Assembly (NCBI GenBank): GCA_041389525.1
Contig: JAWKRR010000012.1
Coordinates: 62,001-126,000, forward strand
Reading direction: 5' to 3'
Length of the DNA: 64,000 bases
Source: JACKFB01 sp041389525
GTDB lineage: Bacteria > Myxococcota_A > UBA9042 > PHBI01 > JACKFB01
Shown here: piece after piece, positions 9,635 to 18,513 of the stretch
Layout: each line of letters opens with the position of its first letter
Position numbering within the stretch: position 1 is the stretch's first letter
Made by a program: the position numbers and the translations under genes
The notes under the pieces: model-generated
Told to the model about the DNA's origin: nothing
Databases searched by the model: none
What the model saw: only the letters and a program-made list of their open reading frames with translations

Positions 9635-11905
9635 AACTCGCAGCTCGCGCCAGAGGAAGCTCCAGACGTCGACGTACTCGTCGACCACCTTGGAGCGAGG
9701 TTTCCCGGCGCCATGGCCGGCTCGCGTCTCGATGCGCAGCAGCACCGGGTGCGCGCCGTCGTTTCTCGCCTGGAGCAGGGCGGCGAACTTGCGGGCGTGA
9801 AGGGGGTCGACGCGCGTGTCGCTCTCAGCCGCCATCAGCAGGGTCGCGGGCGCGGCGAAGTGCTCAGGGACGTTGTGATACGGCGAGTAGGCGCGTAGCC
9901 AGCGAAAGGCCACCGGCTCCTCCGGGTCGCCGTACTCGGGGATCCAGAGCTTGGCGATGAGAAATCGCGGGTAGCGGAGCATGTCCAGCAGCGGCACCCG
10001 GATGACCGCCGCCCGGATCTTCTGGGGGAATCGCACCACCGCCGCGCCCGTCAGGAGGCCGCCGTTGCTGCCGCCCATGACTGCGAGGCGCTCGGGTGCG
10101 GTGTAGCCTGCGCTGACGAGGAAGTCCGCCGCGGCCTCGAAGTCCTCGAAGACGCGCTCCTTTTGGTCGAGCATGCCCGCGCGGTGCCAGGCCGCGCCGT
10201 ACTCCCCGCCGCCGCGCAGGTGAGCGACCGCGTAGACGCCGCCGGCCGCCAGGAAGGGCTGGATGTTTCGCGCGTAGTCGGGCGTCAGCGCCACATCGAA
10301 GCCGCCGTACCCGTAGAGCACCGCCGGCGCGAGGCCGTCTCGCGGCAGCCCGCGCTTGTGGGTCACGAAGAGCGTGATCTCCGTACCGTCCTTCGAGCGC
10401 GCGCGCTCCAGGGTGACCACCGTGTCGATCTCCGGGATGGCCGCCACGACGCTGCGAAAGACGCTGGTGGTCGACGGGGTGGCCCGGTCGATCCGCAGCA
10501 CGGTGGGCGGCGTGCTGAAGCTCGAGAACGCAGCGTAGACCTGGTCGTGCCGCGGGCTGGCGCCGATGCCGCCTACCGAGCCGAGGGTCGGCAGCGTGAC
10601 CTCGGCGACCAGGGCGCCGTCGGCCTCGTGCAGGGTCAGGCGGCTCGACGCCTCGAAGAGCCAGTGCACAACGAGGCGTTTGCCGGCGAGGCCGACGTCG
10701 CGAATGACGCGCTGGTCGTGCTCGGCGATGACGGTCTCCCACGCGTCGCCGGTGGGATCGCGGCCCTCGGCGGCGAGGGCAACCCAGCTCTGGCGAACCA
10801 CGCGGCCGCGCGCCGCCTTGTGATTCGTCGAGAGATACAGGGCGTCGTCGGCGGGCAGGGGCTGGTCGAGGGTCTCGGCCCGGTCGGCCACGAGGCGCCA
10901 GGGAGCGTCATCGGGCGCGTCGCCGCGGCGGATGAATACCTGGGACTTCGACCAGCCCTGAAAGACGGTCGCCACCAGCCAGGCTCCGTCGGGGCTGGCG
11001 TCGATGCTGGTCCAGTCCTCGCGACCCTGCTCGGCGCCGAAGATCCGGACGTCCTGGGCTGGGTCGGTCCCGAGGATGTGCTTGTACACGTGGCGAAAGT
11101 ACGAGGCGTCGTCGTCGGCGACCGCCGGCCAGTACCGGGTGCCGGCGACCGGGTAGCGCGTGTAGAGGAAGCCCGATTCGTCAGGTAGCCACTGAAGACT
11201 CGCGGCGCGGGTCCCCTCGATGAGCTCGGGCAGCCGCTCGCCCGTGTCGACGTTGAGGACGTGCAGGACCGAGCGCTCGTCGCCGGAGCCGGACAGGCCA
11301 AAGGCGAGCAGGCGCCCGCTGGGCGACGCGTAGGACCAGTCGAGTGCGACCGTGCCGTCGGTGCTCAGCGCGTTGACGTCGAGCAGGGTGCGGGCGGGGC
11401 TGCTGCCGTCGAGGGGCTGGACCATCAGCAGCGGCTGGTCGGTGTCACCGGTCTGCTCGACCCAGATGGCGTTCGGGCCCGCCAGCGCGGGCGCCGAGAT
11501 CGAGCCGGTGGCGAAGGCGTCCTCAAGCGACGCGCGCAGGTTCGCCCGCGCGGCGACTTGGCCCATGTAGCGCTCGGTGTACGCGTTCTGCTGCGCGGTC
11601 CACTCGGCCACGCGCGCCGACTCGCCGTCCTCGAGCCAGCGGTAGGGGTCCACCACGACCTCGCCGTGCAACGTCTCGCTCACGGCCTCCACGGCGGTCG
11701 CTGGCGCTGAATCGGGTCGCGTCATGGTTCGTGCTCCGGAACACCCGGCGCCGGCGATAACCAACCCCAGCATCAGAACTAAGGCGTGGGGCAGCGATCG
11801 AGTGGCTGGGCGCAATGGCTTTCTCTTGGGCGGGCGTGTGGCGTCGACTCGACCGTGCCACCGGCGCCTGCGAACTTCAACGCGCCGGCGTTGGCTCCGC
11901 GCCAT
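9620..11905 (-). CDS. Prolyl oligopeptidase (S9A family), exported
   Basis: The product is up to 761 residues. The enzyme hydrolyses proline-containing peptides. The N-terminal beta-propeller begins after VVDPYRWLEDGES, the S9A hallmark. The C-terminal alpha/beta-hydrolase domain has the nucleophile in VMGGSNGGLLTGA (about residue 612), the acid in AAESDTRVDPLHARKF and the histidine in IETRAGHGAGK. Before the propeller is a hydrophobic stretch ending in VIAGAGCSG, a lipobox, so the protein is probably a lipoprotein. The exact start is uncertain: ATG 11905 gives a long basic n-region, and the only nearer ATG sits inside the hydrophobic core. It is divergent from the NtrC-type regulator and convergent with the DsbA-like gene. 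Confidence 0.92.
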   Translation of the reverse strand: MARSQRRRVEVRRRRWHGRVDATRPPKRKPLRPATRSLPHALVLMLGLVIAGAGCSGARTMTRPDSAPATAVEAVSETLHGEVVVDPYRWLEDGESARVAEWTAQQNAYTERYMGQVAARANLRASLEDAFATGSISAPALAGPNAIWVEQTGDTDQPLLMVQPLDGSSPARTLLDVNALSTDGTVALDWSYASPSGRLLAFGLSGSGDERSVLHVLNVDTGERLPELIEGTRAASLQWLPDESGFLYTRYPVAGTRYWPAVADDDASYFRHVYKHILGTDPAQDVRIFGAEQGREDWTSIDASPDGAWLVATVFQGWSKSQVFIRRGDAPDDAPWRLVADRAETLDQPLPADDALYLSTNHKAARGRVVRQSWVALAAEGRDPTGDAWETVIAEHDQRVIRDVGLAGKRLVVHWLFEASSRLTLHEADGALVAEVTLPTLGSVGGIGASPRHDQVYAAFSSFSTPPTVLRIDRATPSTTSVFRSVVAAIPEIDTVVTLERARSKDGTEITLFVTHKRGLPRDGLAPAVLYGYGGFDVALTPDYARNIQPFLAAGGVYAVAHLRGGGEYGAAWHRAGMLDQKERVFEDFEAAADFLVSAGYTAPERLAVMGGSNGGLLTGAAVVRFPQKIRAAVIRVPLLDMLRYPRFLIAKLWIPEYGDPEEPVAFRWLRAYSPYHNVPEHFAAPATLLMAAESDTRVDPLHARKFAALLQARNDGAHPVLLRIETRAGHGAGKPRSKVVDEYVDVWSFLWRELRVPAPR

Positions 11906-12006
11906 CGCTGAGCCGGGGATCGCGTCGCGCGGTGGCCGTCACGCACGGTCCGGGCTATCCTCCGACGCTAACGCCTACGACTTCCCCCGCATCGCGAGCG
12001 TCAGCC

Positions 12007-13461
12007 GTGCCGGACCGACGTGTCCTCATCATCGACGACGAGCCAGGCCTCGCCGGCCTCCTCGAAGCGAGCCTCGAGAACGAAGGCTATGCCGTTCGGC
12101 TCGCCCACACGGGCAGCGCCGGGCTCAGCGCCGCCGAGGCCGGGTTCGACGGCGTGGTCCTGCTGGACCTGCGGCTCCCCGACCTGCCGGGCCTCGACGT
12201 GCTGCAGGCCTTACTGCAGGCGAACCCCAGTAACCGCATCGTCATCATGACGGCCCACGGCTCCATCGACTCGGCCATCGAGGCCACCCGGCGCGGCGCC
12301 TACGACTTCCTCACCAAGAGCGAGGATCTGCCTGGGCGCGTCCGGGTCTCGGTCAAGAACGCCTTTCGCGATCGCGAGATGTCTGGCCGCGTCAGCGAGC
12401 TGGAGGAGGCGGCGTCGGCCCGCGACGGGTTCCGGAACCTCGTGGCGCGCAGCCCGGAGATGACCCGCGTCTTCCAGACCCTCCGGCACGCCATCGATTC
12501 GCGCGTGACCGTGCTGATCCAGGGCGAGAGCGGCACCGGCAAAGAGCTGGTGGCCCGCGCGCTGCACACCGGCGGCCAGCGGGCCAGCGGGCCCTTCGTG
12601 GCGCTGAACTGCGCCGGCATCCCCGACACGCTGCTGGAGAGCGAGCTCTTCGGGCATGAGCGTGGGGCCTTCACCGGCGCGGTCGCCGCGAAGAAGGGCA
12701 AGTTCGAGCTCGCCGATGGCGGCACGATTTTCCTCGATGAGATCGGCGAGATGTCGCTGCACCTGCAGTCGAAGATATTGCGCGTCCTCGAGACCCGCGA
12801 GGTGGATCGGCTCGGCGGCAGCAAGCCGGTGAAGGTCGACGTTCGCATCGTCAGCGCCACCCACCGGGACCTGGAAGAGATGGTCGCGCAGGGCGAGTTT
12901 CGCGAGGATCTCTACTACCGGCTCGCCGTGTTCCCGATTCGGTTGCCCGCGCTGCGCGAACGCCAGGGGGACGTGCCGCTGCTGGTCGACCACTTCTTGC
13001 GGCGCAGCGCCAAGGAAGAGGGCAAGGACATCGCTGGCGTCGACCCGGACGTCATGGACTGCCTGGAGGCCCACACTTATCCCGGCAACGTGCGCGAGCT
13101 TGAGAACATCATCAGCCGGGCGGTGGTGGTCAGCAGCGGCACGCGCCTGTCCCTGGCGGATCTGCCGCGGCAGGTGCTCGAGGCGACGAAGCTGCGGCGG
13201 CTCGGCGCGGAGCGCGCCGATATGGAGGCCTTGGCGCCCGACATCTCGCTGGACCGCGCCTTTGAGCTGCTCTTCCGGCGCGTGGACGAGCTGCCCGACC
13301 ACGAGAGCGTGGAGGCCGCGCTCATCCGGCGCGCGCTGCGGCTGCTGGACGGCGACGTCACTCAAGCCGCGGAGGTCTTGGGGATCTCGCGGCCGACGCT
13401 GTACCGGCGGCTGGAGCGCCTGGGCGGTAAAGAGGCCGTGCTCGCGCTGGGCGGTCACTGA
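12007..13461 (+). CDS. Sigma-54-dependent NtrC-family response regulator
   Basis: The product is 484 residues from a GTG at 12007 (VPDRRVLIIDDEPG); the open frame continues upstream but without REC homology. Order: receiver domain (1-120) with acidic pair IIDDE, phospho-acceptor in VVLLDLRLPD, Thr in IMTAHGS and Lys in FLTKSED; AAA+ sigma-54 interaction domain (about 145-380) with Walker A GESGTGKE, the sigma-54 loop GAFTGA and Walker B GTIFLDEIGEM; Fis-type helix-turn-helix at the C-terminus (TQAAEVLGISRPTLYRRLERL). All key residues are present, so it should activate sigma-54 promoters after phosphorylation. No sensor kinase is adjacent, so it is an orphan regulator here. Targets are unknown. 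Confidence 0.93.
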   Translation: MPDRRVLIIDDEPGLAGLLEASLENEGYAVRLAHTGSAGLSAAEAGFDGVVLLDLRLPDLPGLDVLQALLQANPSNRIVIMTAHGSIDSAIEATRRGAYDFLTKSEDLPGRVRVSVKNAFRDREMSGRVSELEEAASARDGFRNLVARSPEMTRVFQTLRHAIDSRVTVLIQGESGTGKELVARALHTGGQRASGPFVALNCAGIPDTLLESELFGHERGAFTGAVAAKKGKFELADGGTIFLDEIGEMSLHLQSKILRVLETREVDRLGGSKPVKVDVRIVSATHRDLEEMVAQGEFREDLYYRLAVFPIRLPALRERQGDVPLLVDHFLRRSAKEEGKDIAGVDPDVMDCLEAHTYPGNVRELENIISRAVVVSSGTRLSLADLPRQVLEATKLRRLGAERADMEALAPDISLDRAFELLFRRVDELPDHESVEAALIRRALRLLDGDVTQAAEVLGISRPTLYRRLERLGGKEAVLALGGH

Positions 13462-13464
13462 GCC

Positions 13465-13491
13465 GACCCGCGCTGGGTTCGCCCTCGGGTC
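13465..13491. terminator. Weak hairpin between convergent genes
   Basis: GACCCG (13465-13470) can pair with CGGGTC (13486-13491) around a 15-base loop, directly between the stop of the NtrC-type regulator (13461) and the stop of the convergent DUF2520 gene (13490). There is no T tract. This is a weak candidate only. Confidence 0.25.
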
Positions 13492-14332
13492 AGGGCCGCA
13501 GCAGCTCGGCCAGCGCGTCCACATCGGCCGGCGCCAGCTTGGCCCGCGAGAGCTCGAGCGCGGTGCGGGCGAGGGCTCGGTAGGTCAGGCTGAGGTTCGG
13601 GTCCAGGGCCTCCAGGCTGGCGAGGTGCCCGCGCACCGTGGCCACGTCGCCGCGGGTGATGGGGCCGGTGATCGCCTCGTTTGGCGAGGCGTCTTCGAGG
13701 TTTTTGAGCGCGCCGAGGGCGAGCGGGCCCAGGGCGCGGCGGGCGTCCTGTGGCGAGAGGCCGCAGCCAGCCAGCATCGCGGTCGCCTGGGCTAGCAAGG
13801 CCGTCAGGTGCCCCGCCATCGTGACCCCGGCCGCGTGGTAGAGCGGCTGGGTCGCGGGGTTCAGGACCAGCGGGCGCATGCCCAGGGCGTCGGCGAGCCG
13901 CCTACCCACCGCGACGGCCGCGGGGTCTCCGGCGAGGCCGGCGGTGGCGCCGTCGAGGAGATCGGCCGGCGCGCCGGGGCCGGGGAGGGCGGCCAGGGGG
14001 TGAAAGAGGCCGGCCGCCCGTGGCGTCTCGAGATCCACCCGCCCGAGATCGGGGGGCTGCGAGCCGGCGAGGTGTAGCCAAATTTCCGTGGCGGCGCCTG
14101 GTCGTTTTGACAGCGCGCGGGCGGCGCCCGGGATCGCCGCGTCGGGGACCGCGAGCAGCACGACGTCGACCGTAGGCAACCCGTCCGGGCCGCCGGGCTC
14201 GCCGCGGGACCACCACCACTGAGGGGCCAGCCCCAGCCGGCTCAGGCGCGGCGCGAGCGTCGTGGCGGCGCGGCCACGTCCAACCAGCCCGAGACGCGGC
14301 GGGCCCGGACGCGGCGCGGGCCCGTCGCTCAT
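13490..14332 (-). CDS. Rossmann-like / DUF2520 domain protein
   Basis: The product is 280 residues from ATG 14332. This ATG overlaps the nadD stop in the sequence ATGA. The N-terminus RLGLVGRGRAATTLAPRL is a Rossmann-like nucleotide-binding loop, followed by DVVLLAVPDAAI. The second half has the DUF2520 pattern: GLFHPLAALPG, then YHAAGVTMAGHLTALLAQA, then LGPLALGALKNLED and GPITRGDVATVRGHL. Members are uncharacterised proteins resembling pyrroline-5-carboxylate and 6-phosphogluconate dehydrogenases, so an NAD(P)-dependent oxidoreductase is likely but the substrate is unknown. It is the third gene of a tightly overlapped chain with the muramidase and nadD. Confidence 0.85.
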   Translation of the reverse strand: MSDGPAPRPGPPRLGLVGRGRAATTLAPRLSRLGLAPQWWWSRGEPGGPDGLPTVDVVLLAVPDAAIPGAARALSKRPGAATEIWLHLAGSQPPDLGRVDLETPRAAGLFHPLAALPGPGAPADLLDGATAGLAGDPAAVAVGRRLADALGMRPLVLNPATQPLYHAAGVTMAGHLTALLAQATAMLAGCGLSPQDARRALGPLALGALKNLEDASPNEAITGPITRGDVATVRGHLASLEALDPNLSLTYRALARTALELSRAKLAPADVDALAELLRP

Positions 14333-14919
14333 CGGTACAGGCCGCGCTGGTCGATGTGCGCGTAGACAGCCTCCGGCAGCAGGTGCGCCACGGGCTGGCC
14401 CGCGCGCAGGCGACGCCGGACGTCGCTCGACGCGATGGCAGGCAGGTGGACCGGCACCTCGACGCCCTCGGGGTCCGGCTGACCGTCGCGTCCCACGAGG
14501 AGGAAGTCGACCATGGACTCGAGACGCTCGAACTGATGCCAGCGCTCGCGTTCGGCGAAGGAGTCCGTGCCCATCAGCCACGTGAAGCGCGCCCCCGGCT
14601 CACGCTCTCGCAGCGCGTCGACGGTCTGCACCGTGTAGCTCGGCTGGGCCAGGGTGGCCTCGATGGGCTCGACCGCCACCTGCGGCCCCAGATGCGCCAT
14701 GGCGAGCCGCAGCATCGCGACGCGCTCGTCGAAGGGCGCCAGCGTCTTGCCGAAGGCGTGGGCGTAGGTCGGGAGAAGCCAGACCGCGTCGACGTGGGCG
14801 CGACAGAGCAGCCAGGTCACCGCGAGCACGTGGGCGTTGTGGGGCGGGTCGAAGCTCCCGCCGTAGAGGGCGACGCGGCGCCCGGCGCCCACTGCGCTCT
14901 CGGTGCGCTCAGTGCTCAC
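14329..14919 (-). CDS. nadD: Nicotinate-mononucleotide adenylyltransferase
   Basis: The product is 196 residues from a GTG at 14919. That GTG overlaps the stop of the upstream muramidase gene (GTGA), and a longer reading would run through it. The enzyme joins ATP and nicotinate mononucleotide to give deamido-NAD in NAD synthesis. Signatures are RVALYGGSFDPPHNAHVL (nucleotidyltransferase HxGH-type loop, here HNAH) near residue 15, FTWLMGTDSFAERERW in the middle and the C-terminal AIASSDVRRRL (ISSxxxR motif). The length is typical of bacterial NadD. Confidence 0.95.
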   Translation of the reverse strand: MSTERTESAVGAGRRVALYGGSFDPPHNAHVLAVTWLLCRAHVDAVWLLPTYAHAFGKTLAPFDERVAMLRLAMAHLGPQVAVEPIEATLAQPSYTVQTVDALREREPGARFTWLMGTDSFAERERWHQFERLESMVDFLLVGRDGQPDPEGVEVPVHLPAIASSDVRRRLRAGQPVAHLLPEAVYAHIDQRGLYR

Positions 14920-16043
14920 GGGCGAAAGGCTTTCGCCTCCGCGGCCGCGGCGTCGAGCAGCGGGGCGACGGGCTTGCCGGCGTCGAGGGTCTCGCGCAGC
15001 TCGGCGGAACCCCAGAGCAGGTCGATGGCCGGCACGTCCGTGACGAACTCGTAGGCGTCGGTCCGCCAGGTCCAGGCGTCCGGGGCCACGTGGCGCAGCG
15101 CGTCGAGCACGAAGACGCCGAGTCGCACGGCCTGGAGGCAGCTGAGGTCGAAGACGCGGATCGTCGCGCCCCCGCAGAGCTGGCCCTTGTGCTTTCCGAA
15201 CTCGGGCCGGAAGACGCGCGGGACGAAGTCCACGCCGGGGCACTCCTCGCCGCGCAGGCGATCGACCAGCTTGACCGGGTCGACGCCCGGCGCCCCGAAG
15301 AGCTGAAACGGCGTGGTCGTGCCGCGCCCCTCCGAGAGCGTCGTGCCCTCGAGCAGGCACATGCCGCCGTAGACCGCCGCGGTCTCGCGCGTGGGCATGT
15401 TGGGGCTAGGCGGCACCCACTGCGGCTGGCCGTGGCGGTCGCCCGGGACGACGTGCAGCTCACAGCCCGGCGCGCGGCGGTCGCGATACCAGCGCGCCAG
15501 CTCGCCCACGGTCATGCCGTAGCGCACAGGCAGCCCGGCCTCGAGCCCGCAGAAGCTCTCAAAGCCGGGCTTGAGCAGCGGCCCCTCGCGCATCGGGCCG
15601 ATGGGGTTGGGGCGGTCCAGCACGAAGACCGGGATCCCCGCCTCAGCCGCCGCCTCCATCGCCAGCGCCAGGGTCGCCGCGTAGGTGTAGTAGCGAATCC
15701 CGATGTCCTGGATGTCGTAGACCAGGGCGTCGATGCCTTCGAAGGCCGCGGGAGACGGCCGCAGGCTGGCGCGGTCGGCGCCGTAGAGGCTCATGACCGG
15801 CGCGCCCAAGATCGGATCGGGCTCGCCGCTCGCGGCGTAGGGCTCCATGTCCTGGTGCGTGCCCCAGATGCCGTGCTCGGGCGCCAGCAACCGGACCAGC
15901 TTTACCCCGCGGACCTTGGGCAGGATGTGCGCCGCGTGGCGCCCCCACAGATCGACGGCGGTGTGATTGCACAGCAGCGCGACGCGCCGCCCGGAGAGGC
16001 CGTGGTCAAAGCCGGCCGAGAGTCTATCGAGCCCAGTATGCAT
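14916..16043 (-). CDS. DUF1343 family protein, NamZ-type exo-beta-N-acetylmuramidase
   Basis: The product is 375 residues from ATG 16043 (MHTGLDRL); further upstream the frame has no family similarity. Family segments include RVALLCNHTAVD, EHGIWGTHQDMEPYA, LVYDIQDIGIRYYTYAATLA, VFVLDRPNPIG, GLPVRYGMTVGELARWYRD and EGTTLSEGRGTTTPFQLFG. DUF1343 proteins were shown in Bacillus to be NamZ, which removes terminal N-acetylmuramic acid from peptidoglycan fragments. Muramidase function here is inferred from the family. I see no signal peptide with this start, so location is uncertain. It is first in the overlapping chain with nadD and the DUF2520 gene and is divergent from the ASH-domain lipoprotein. 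Confidence 0.88.
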   Translation of the reverse strand: MHTGLDRLSAGFDHGLSGRRVALLCNHTAVDLWGRHAAHILPKVRGVKLVRLLAPEHGIWGTHQDMEPYAASGEPDPILGAPVMSLYGADRASLRPSPAAFEGIDALVYDIQDIGIRYYTYAATLALAMEAAAEAGIPVFVLDRPNPIGPMREGPLLKPGFESFCGLEAGLPVRYGMTVGELARWYRDRRAPGCELHVVPGDRHGQPQWVPPSPNMPTRETAAVYGGMCLLEGTTLSEGRGTTTPFQLFGAPGVDPVKLVDRLRGEECPGVDFVPRVFRPEFGKHKGQLCGGATIRVFDLSCLQAVRLGVFVLDALRHVAPDAWTWRTDAYEFVTDVPAIDLLWGSAELRETLDAGKPVAPLLDAAAAEAKAFRP

Positions 16044-16204
16044 GGCCCGGACGATGCCTCGAAGGCCTCGGGTGCGCAAGCAGTGACTTGCCCCGCGCGC
16101 TTCGCTTCGCTCTGGGCTGGACCTCAGCCAGCCCACGCGGCAACCTCATCGCCATGATCGTAGCTGGCTTCGCAACACTTCGAGCCGACACATCCTCTCA
16201 CAGG

Positions 16205-18436
16205 ATGCGCGGGCTCGCCCTCAGCTTGGCTTTCATGGTGGGCGCCGCCTGCTCGGCGGTCGTCGAGGTGCCCGACCGCGGGGGGCCTGACTCCGACGCG
16301 TCGGACGACCTGCCCACCCTCGACCTCGAGACCTCGGGCCCGAATTCGGCGCCAGGCCCGCCCGAGATCGCGCTCGACCCCGCGGTCCCGACCACCCTCG
16401 ACACCCTCCGCGTGACCATCACGAGCGAGGCGGTCGATCCCGATGGCGGGCCGCAGGCGATCACCTACCTCGCGCGATGGTTCAAGGACGCGGCCCTGAC
16501 GCTGCACTCGGGGCTCGAGATTCCGCCCCAGGTCACCCGCCGCGGCGAGACGTGGCGGGTAGAAGTGCGCGCATTCGACGGCGTGGCCGAGGGGCCTGTG
16601 GTCGCCGCGGAGGTGCTGGTCGCCAACTCGCCGCCGACCATCAGCGGCGTGCTCCTCGAGCCGAAAGACGCCGACACCAAGACGCTGCTGGTGTGCACGC
16701 CCGGCGATCGCGAAGACGCCGACTCCGACGCGATCTCCATGAGCTACACCTGGACGCTGGAGGGCCAGCCGATCGCCGGGGCCACCGCCGCCGCGCTGCA
16801 GCCGCCGCTCAAGGCCGGCAAGCGCTACGCCTGCGCCGCCACCCCCTTCGACGGGCAGGAGCAGGGCGAGACCGTCGTCTCCAACGACGTCGTCCCCCTC
16901 GACCCGGAAGACATCAGCGACCTCCCGCTGATCTCCTTTCAGCCCAAATCGCTCGACATGGGCTCGGTGCTGCCCGGCGTCACGTCGGAGCGCGAGCTGA
17001 CCGTTCACAATATCGGCATCGCCACCTTGGAGCTGACCGGCCGCGAGTTCACCGGTGACCCCTACTTCCAGCTCATCGGGAGCTTGCCGCGCACCGTCGA
17101 GCCGGGGGCCTCCACCACCTTCGTCGTCCGCTTCGCCACCGAGCTGCCCGGCCTCAAGAAGGGCGCGCTCTTCTTCGAGTCCAACGCCGGCAACGGCGCC
17201 CAGGTCAGCGTGCCGATGCTCGGGGTCGGCTCCTCGCCCTGCCTTCAGATTCAGCCGAGCTTCATCGACTTCGGTGGCGCCTACGTCGGCAGCCAGCACT
17301 CCCAGGACGTCAAGCTCATCTCCTGCGGCACCCTGCCGGTGACCATCGACTCCGCCGCCCTGGCCGCGCCGGCGAACTCGCCCTTCAAGCTGGACCTCTC
17401 GCCCGGCCCCGGCCCCATGCCGTGGACCCTCCAGGCCGGACAGACCATCACGGTGCGCGTCCGCTACTCGCCGCAGTTCGCCAGCAGCATCGGCGCGGAC
17501 GGCTCGCCCGTGGCGGACACGGCCACCCTGAGCTTCCAGTCCGGCTTCAACCCGCTCATCAACATCCCCGTGCGCGCGTTCGCCAGCGCGACGGGTTGCC
17601 CGCAGGCGGTCATCGACGTCGAGGAGGGGCACTTCGTCGGCCCGGGCACGACGCTCTTCATCAACGGATCCAAGAGCTTCGCGCCGGGCGGCAAGCCTAC
17701 GATCTTCTCGTGGTCGGTCACCGGTCCACCGGGGGCGGCCGTCCTGCCGCTGATGCCGAACTCGTCGTCGGAGGCCTTCACTTACGGGCCGGTCACCACG
17801 CTCGGCGCCTACAAGGTCGAGCTCAAGGTCTTCGACGAGGTCGACGGCAAGGTGATCCCAGGCTGCAGCACGGTCCAGTGGATCGTCGAGGTCAAGAAGG
17901 AGACCCCGCTGGTGGTCGAGGTGACCTGGGACACGCCCGGCGACCCGAACCAGGGGGACGTGGGTCCTGGCGTGGGTGCGGACATGGACATCCACATGCA
18001 CAACGGCCACGGCACGCAGCCCGACTACGACGGCGACGGCATGCCCGACGGCTGGTTCGACTTCCTAAACGACGTGTTTTGGTACGACACATCGCCGGAT
18101 TGGGGCGTCCCTGGCGAGGCGGACGACCCGCAGCTGACCATCGAAGACCCCGACGGCAAGGGCCCAGAGCGCATCGAGATGCCGCTGCCCGTCAAGGGCG
18201 AGCGCTACACGATCGGCGTGCACTGCTGGTCCAGCTACGGGTTCGGCCCCAGCGTCGTCACCGTCCGCGTCTGGGTGTTCGGCAATCTGGTCACCAAGGT
18301 CAGCGATGTCGTGCTCGATACGGGCGACCTGTGGGAGGTCGGCCGTGTGTCCTGGCCCACCGGCGCGTTCGAGGCGTCCAAGAGCGCTGACGGCGGCCCG
18401 CGACTCACCCCCGCCTACCCGAACGTGTTCCAGTAG
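16205..18436 (+). CDS. Lipoprotein with ASH-type and PKD-type beta domains
   Basis: The product is 743 residues from ATG 16205 (MRGLALSLAFMVGAACSAV), giving a lipoprotein signal with Cys near residue 18. An ATG at 16154 in frame is possible but less signal-like. After an Asp-rich linker come Ig/PKD-like segments (about 40-230), then two ASH/choice-of-anchor repeats: ISFQPKSLDMGSVLPGVTS (about 242) and LQIQPSFIDFGGAYVGSQHS (about 345), then a PKD-like domain (about 460-560). The C-terminal 180 residues have VEVTWDTPGDPN and a polar Asp/Trp-rich region (PDYDGDGMPDGWFDF) ending near WEVGRVSWPTG. I recognise no catalytic site. It is probably a surface or periplasmic lipoprotein of unknown role. 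Confidence 0.8.
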   Translation: MRGLALSLAFMVGAACSAVVEVPDRGGPDSDASDDLPTLDLETSGPNSAPGPPEIALDPAVPTTLDTLRVTITSEAVDPDGGPQAITYLARWFKDAALTLHSGLEIPPQVTRRGETWRVEVRAFDGVAEGPVVAAEVLVANSPPTISGVLLEPKDADTKTLLVCTPGDREDADSDAISMSYTWTLEGQPIAGATAAALQPPLKAGKRYACAATPFDGQEQGETVVSNDVVPLDPEDISDLPLISFQPKSLDMGSVLPGVTSERELTVHNIGIATLELTGREFTGDPYFQLIGSLPRTVEPGASTTFVVRFATELPGLKKGALFFESNAGNGAQVSVPMLGVGSSPCLQIQPSFIDFGGAYVGSQHSQDVKLISCGTLPVTIDSAALAAPANSPFKLDLSPGPGPMPWTLQAGQTITVRVRYSPQFASSIGADGSPVADTATLSFQSGFNPLINIPVRAFASATGCPQAVIDVEEGHFVGPGTTLFINGSKSFAPGGKPTIFSWSVTGPPGAAVLPLMPNSSSEAFTYGPVTTLGAYKVELKVFDEVDGKVIPGCSTVQWIVEVKKETPLVVEVTWDTPGDPNQGDVGPGVGADMDIHMHNGHGTQPDYDGDGMPDGWFDFLNDVFWYDTSPDWGVPGEADDPQLTIEDPDGKGPERIEMPLPVKGERYTIGVHCWSSYGFGPSVVTVRVWVFGNLVTKVSDVVLDTGDLWEVGRVSWPTGAFEASKSADGGPRLTPAYPNVFQ

Positions 18437-18443
18437 CGGACCC

Positions 18444-18461
18444 CTCGCAAGTGTCTGCGAG
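18444..18461 (+). terminator. Short hairpin after the ASH-domain lipoprotein
   Basis: CTCGCA (18444-18449) and TGCGAG (18456-18461) form a perfect 6-bp stem with a 6-base loop, eight bases after the lipoprotein stop. No T run follows, so terminator activity is uncertain. Confidence 0.3.
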
Positions 18462-18513
18462 AGAAGCGGCAGCGCGCGTTTGACGGCCTCGGATCGCGTG
18501 CTATTGTCGGCCT

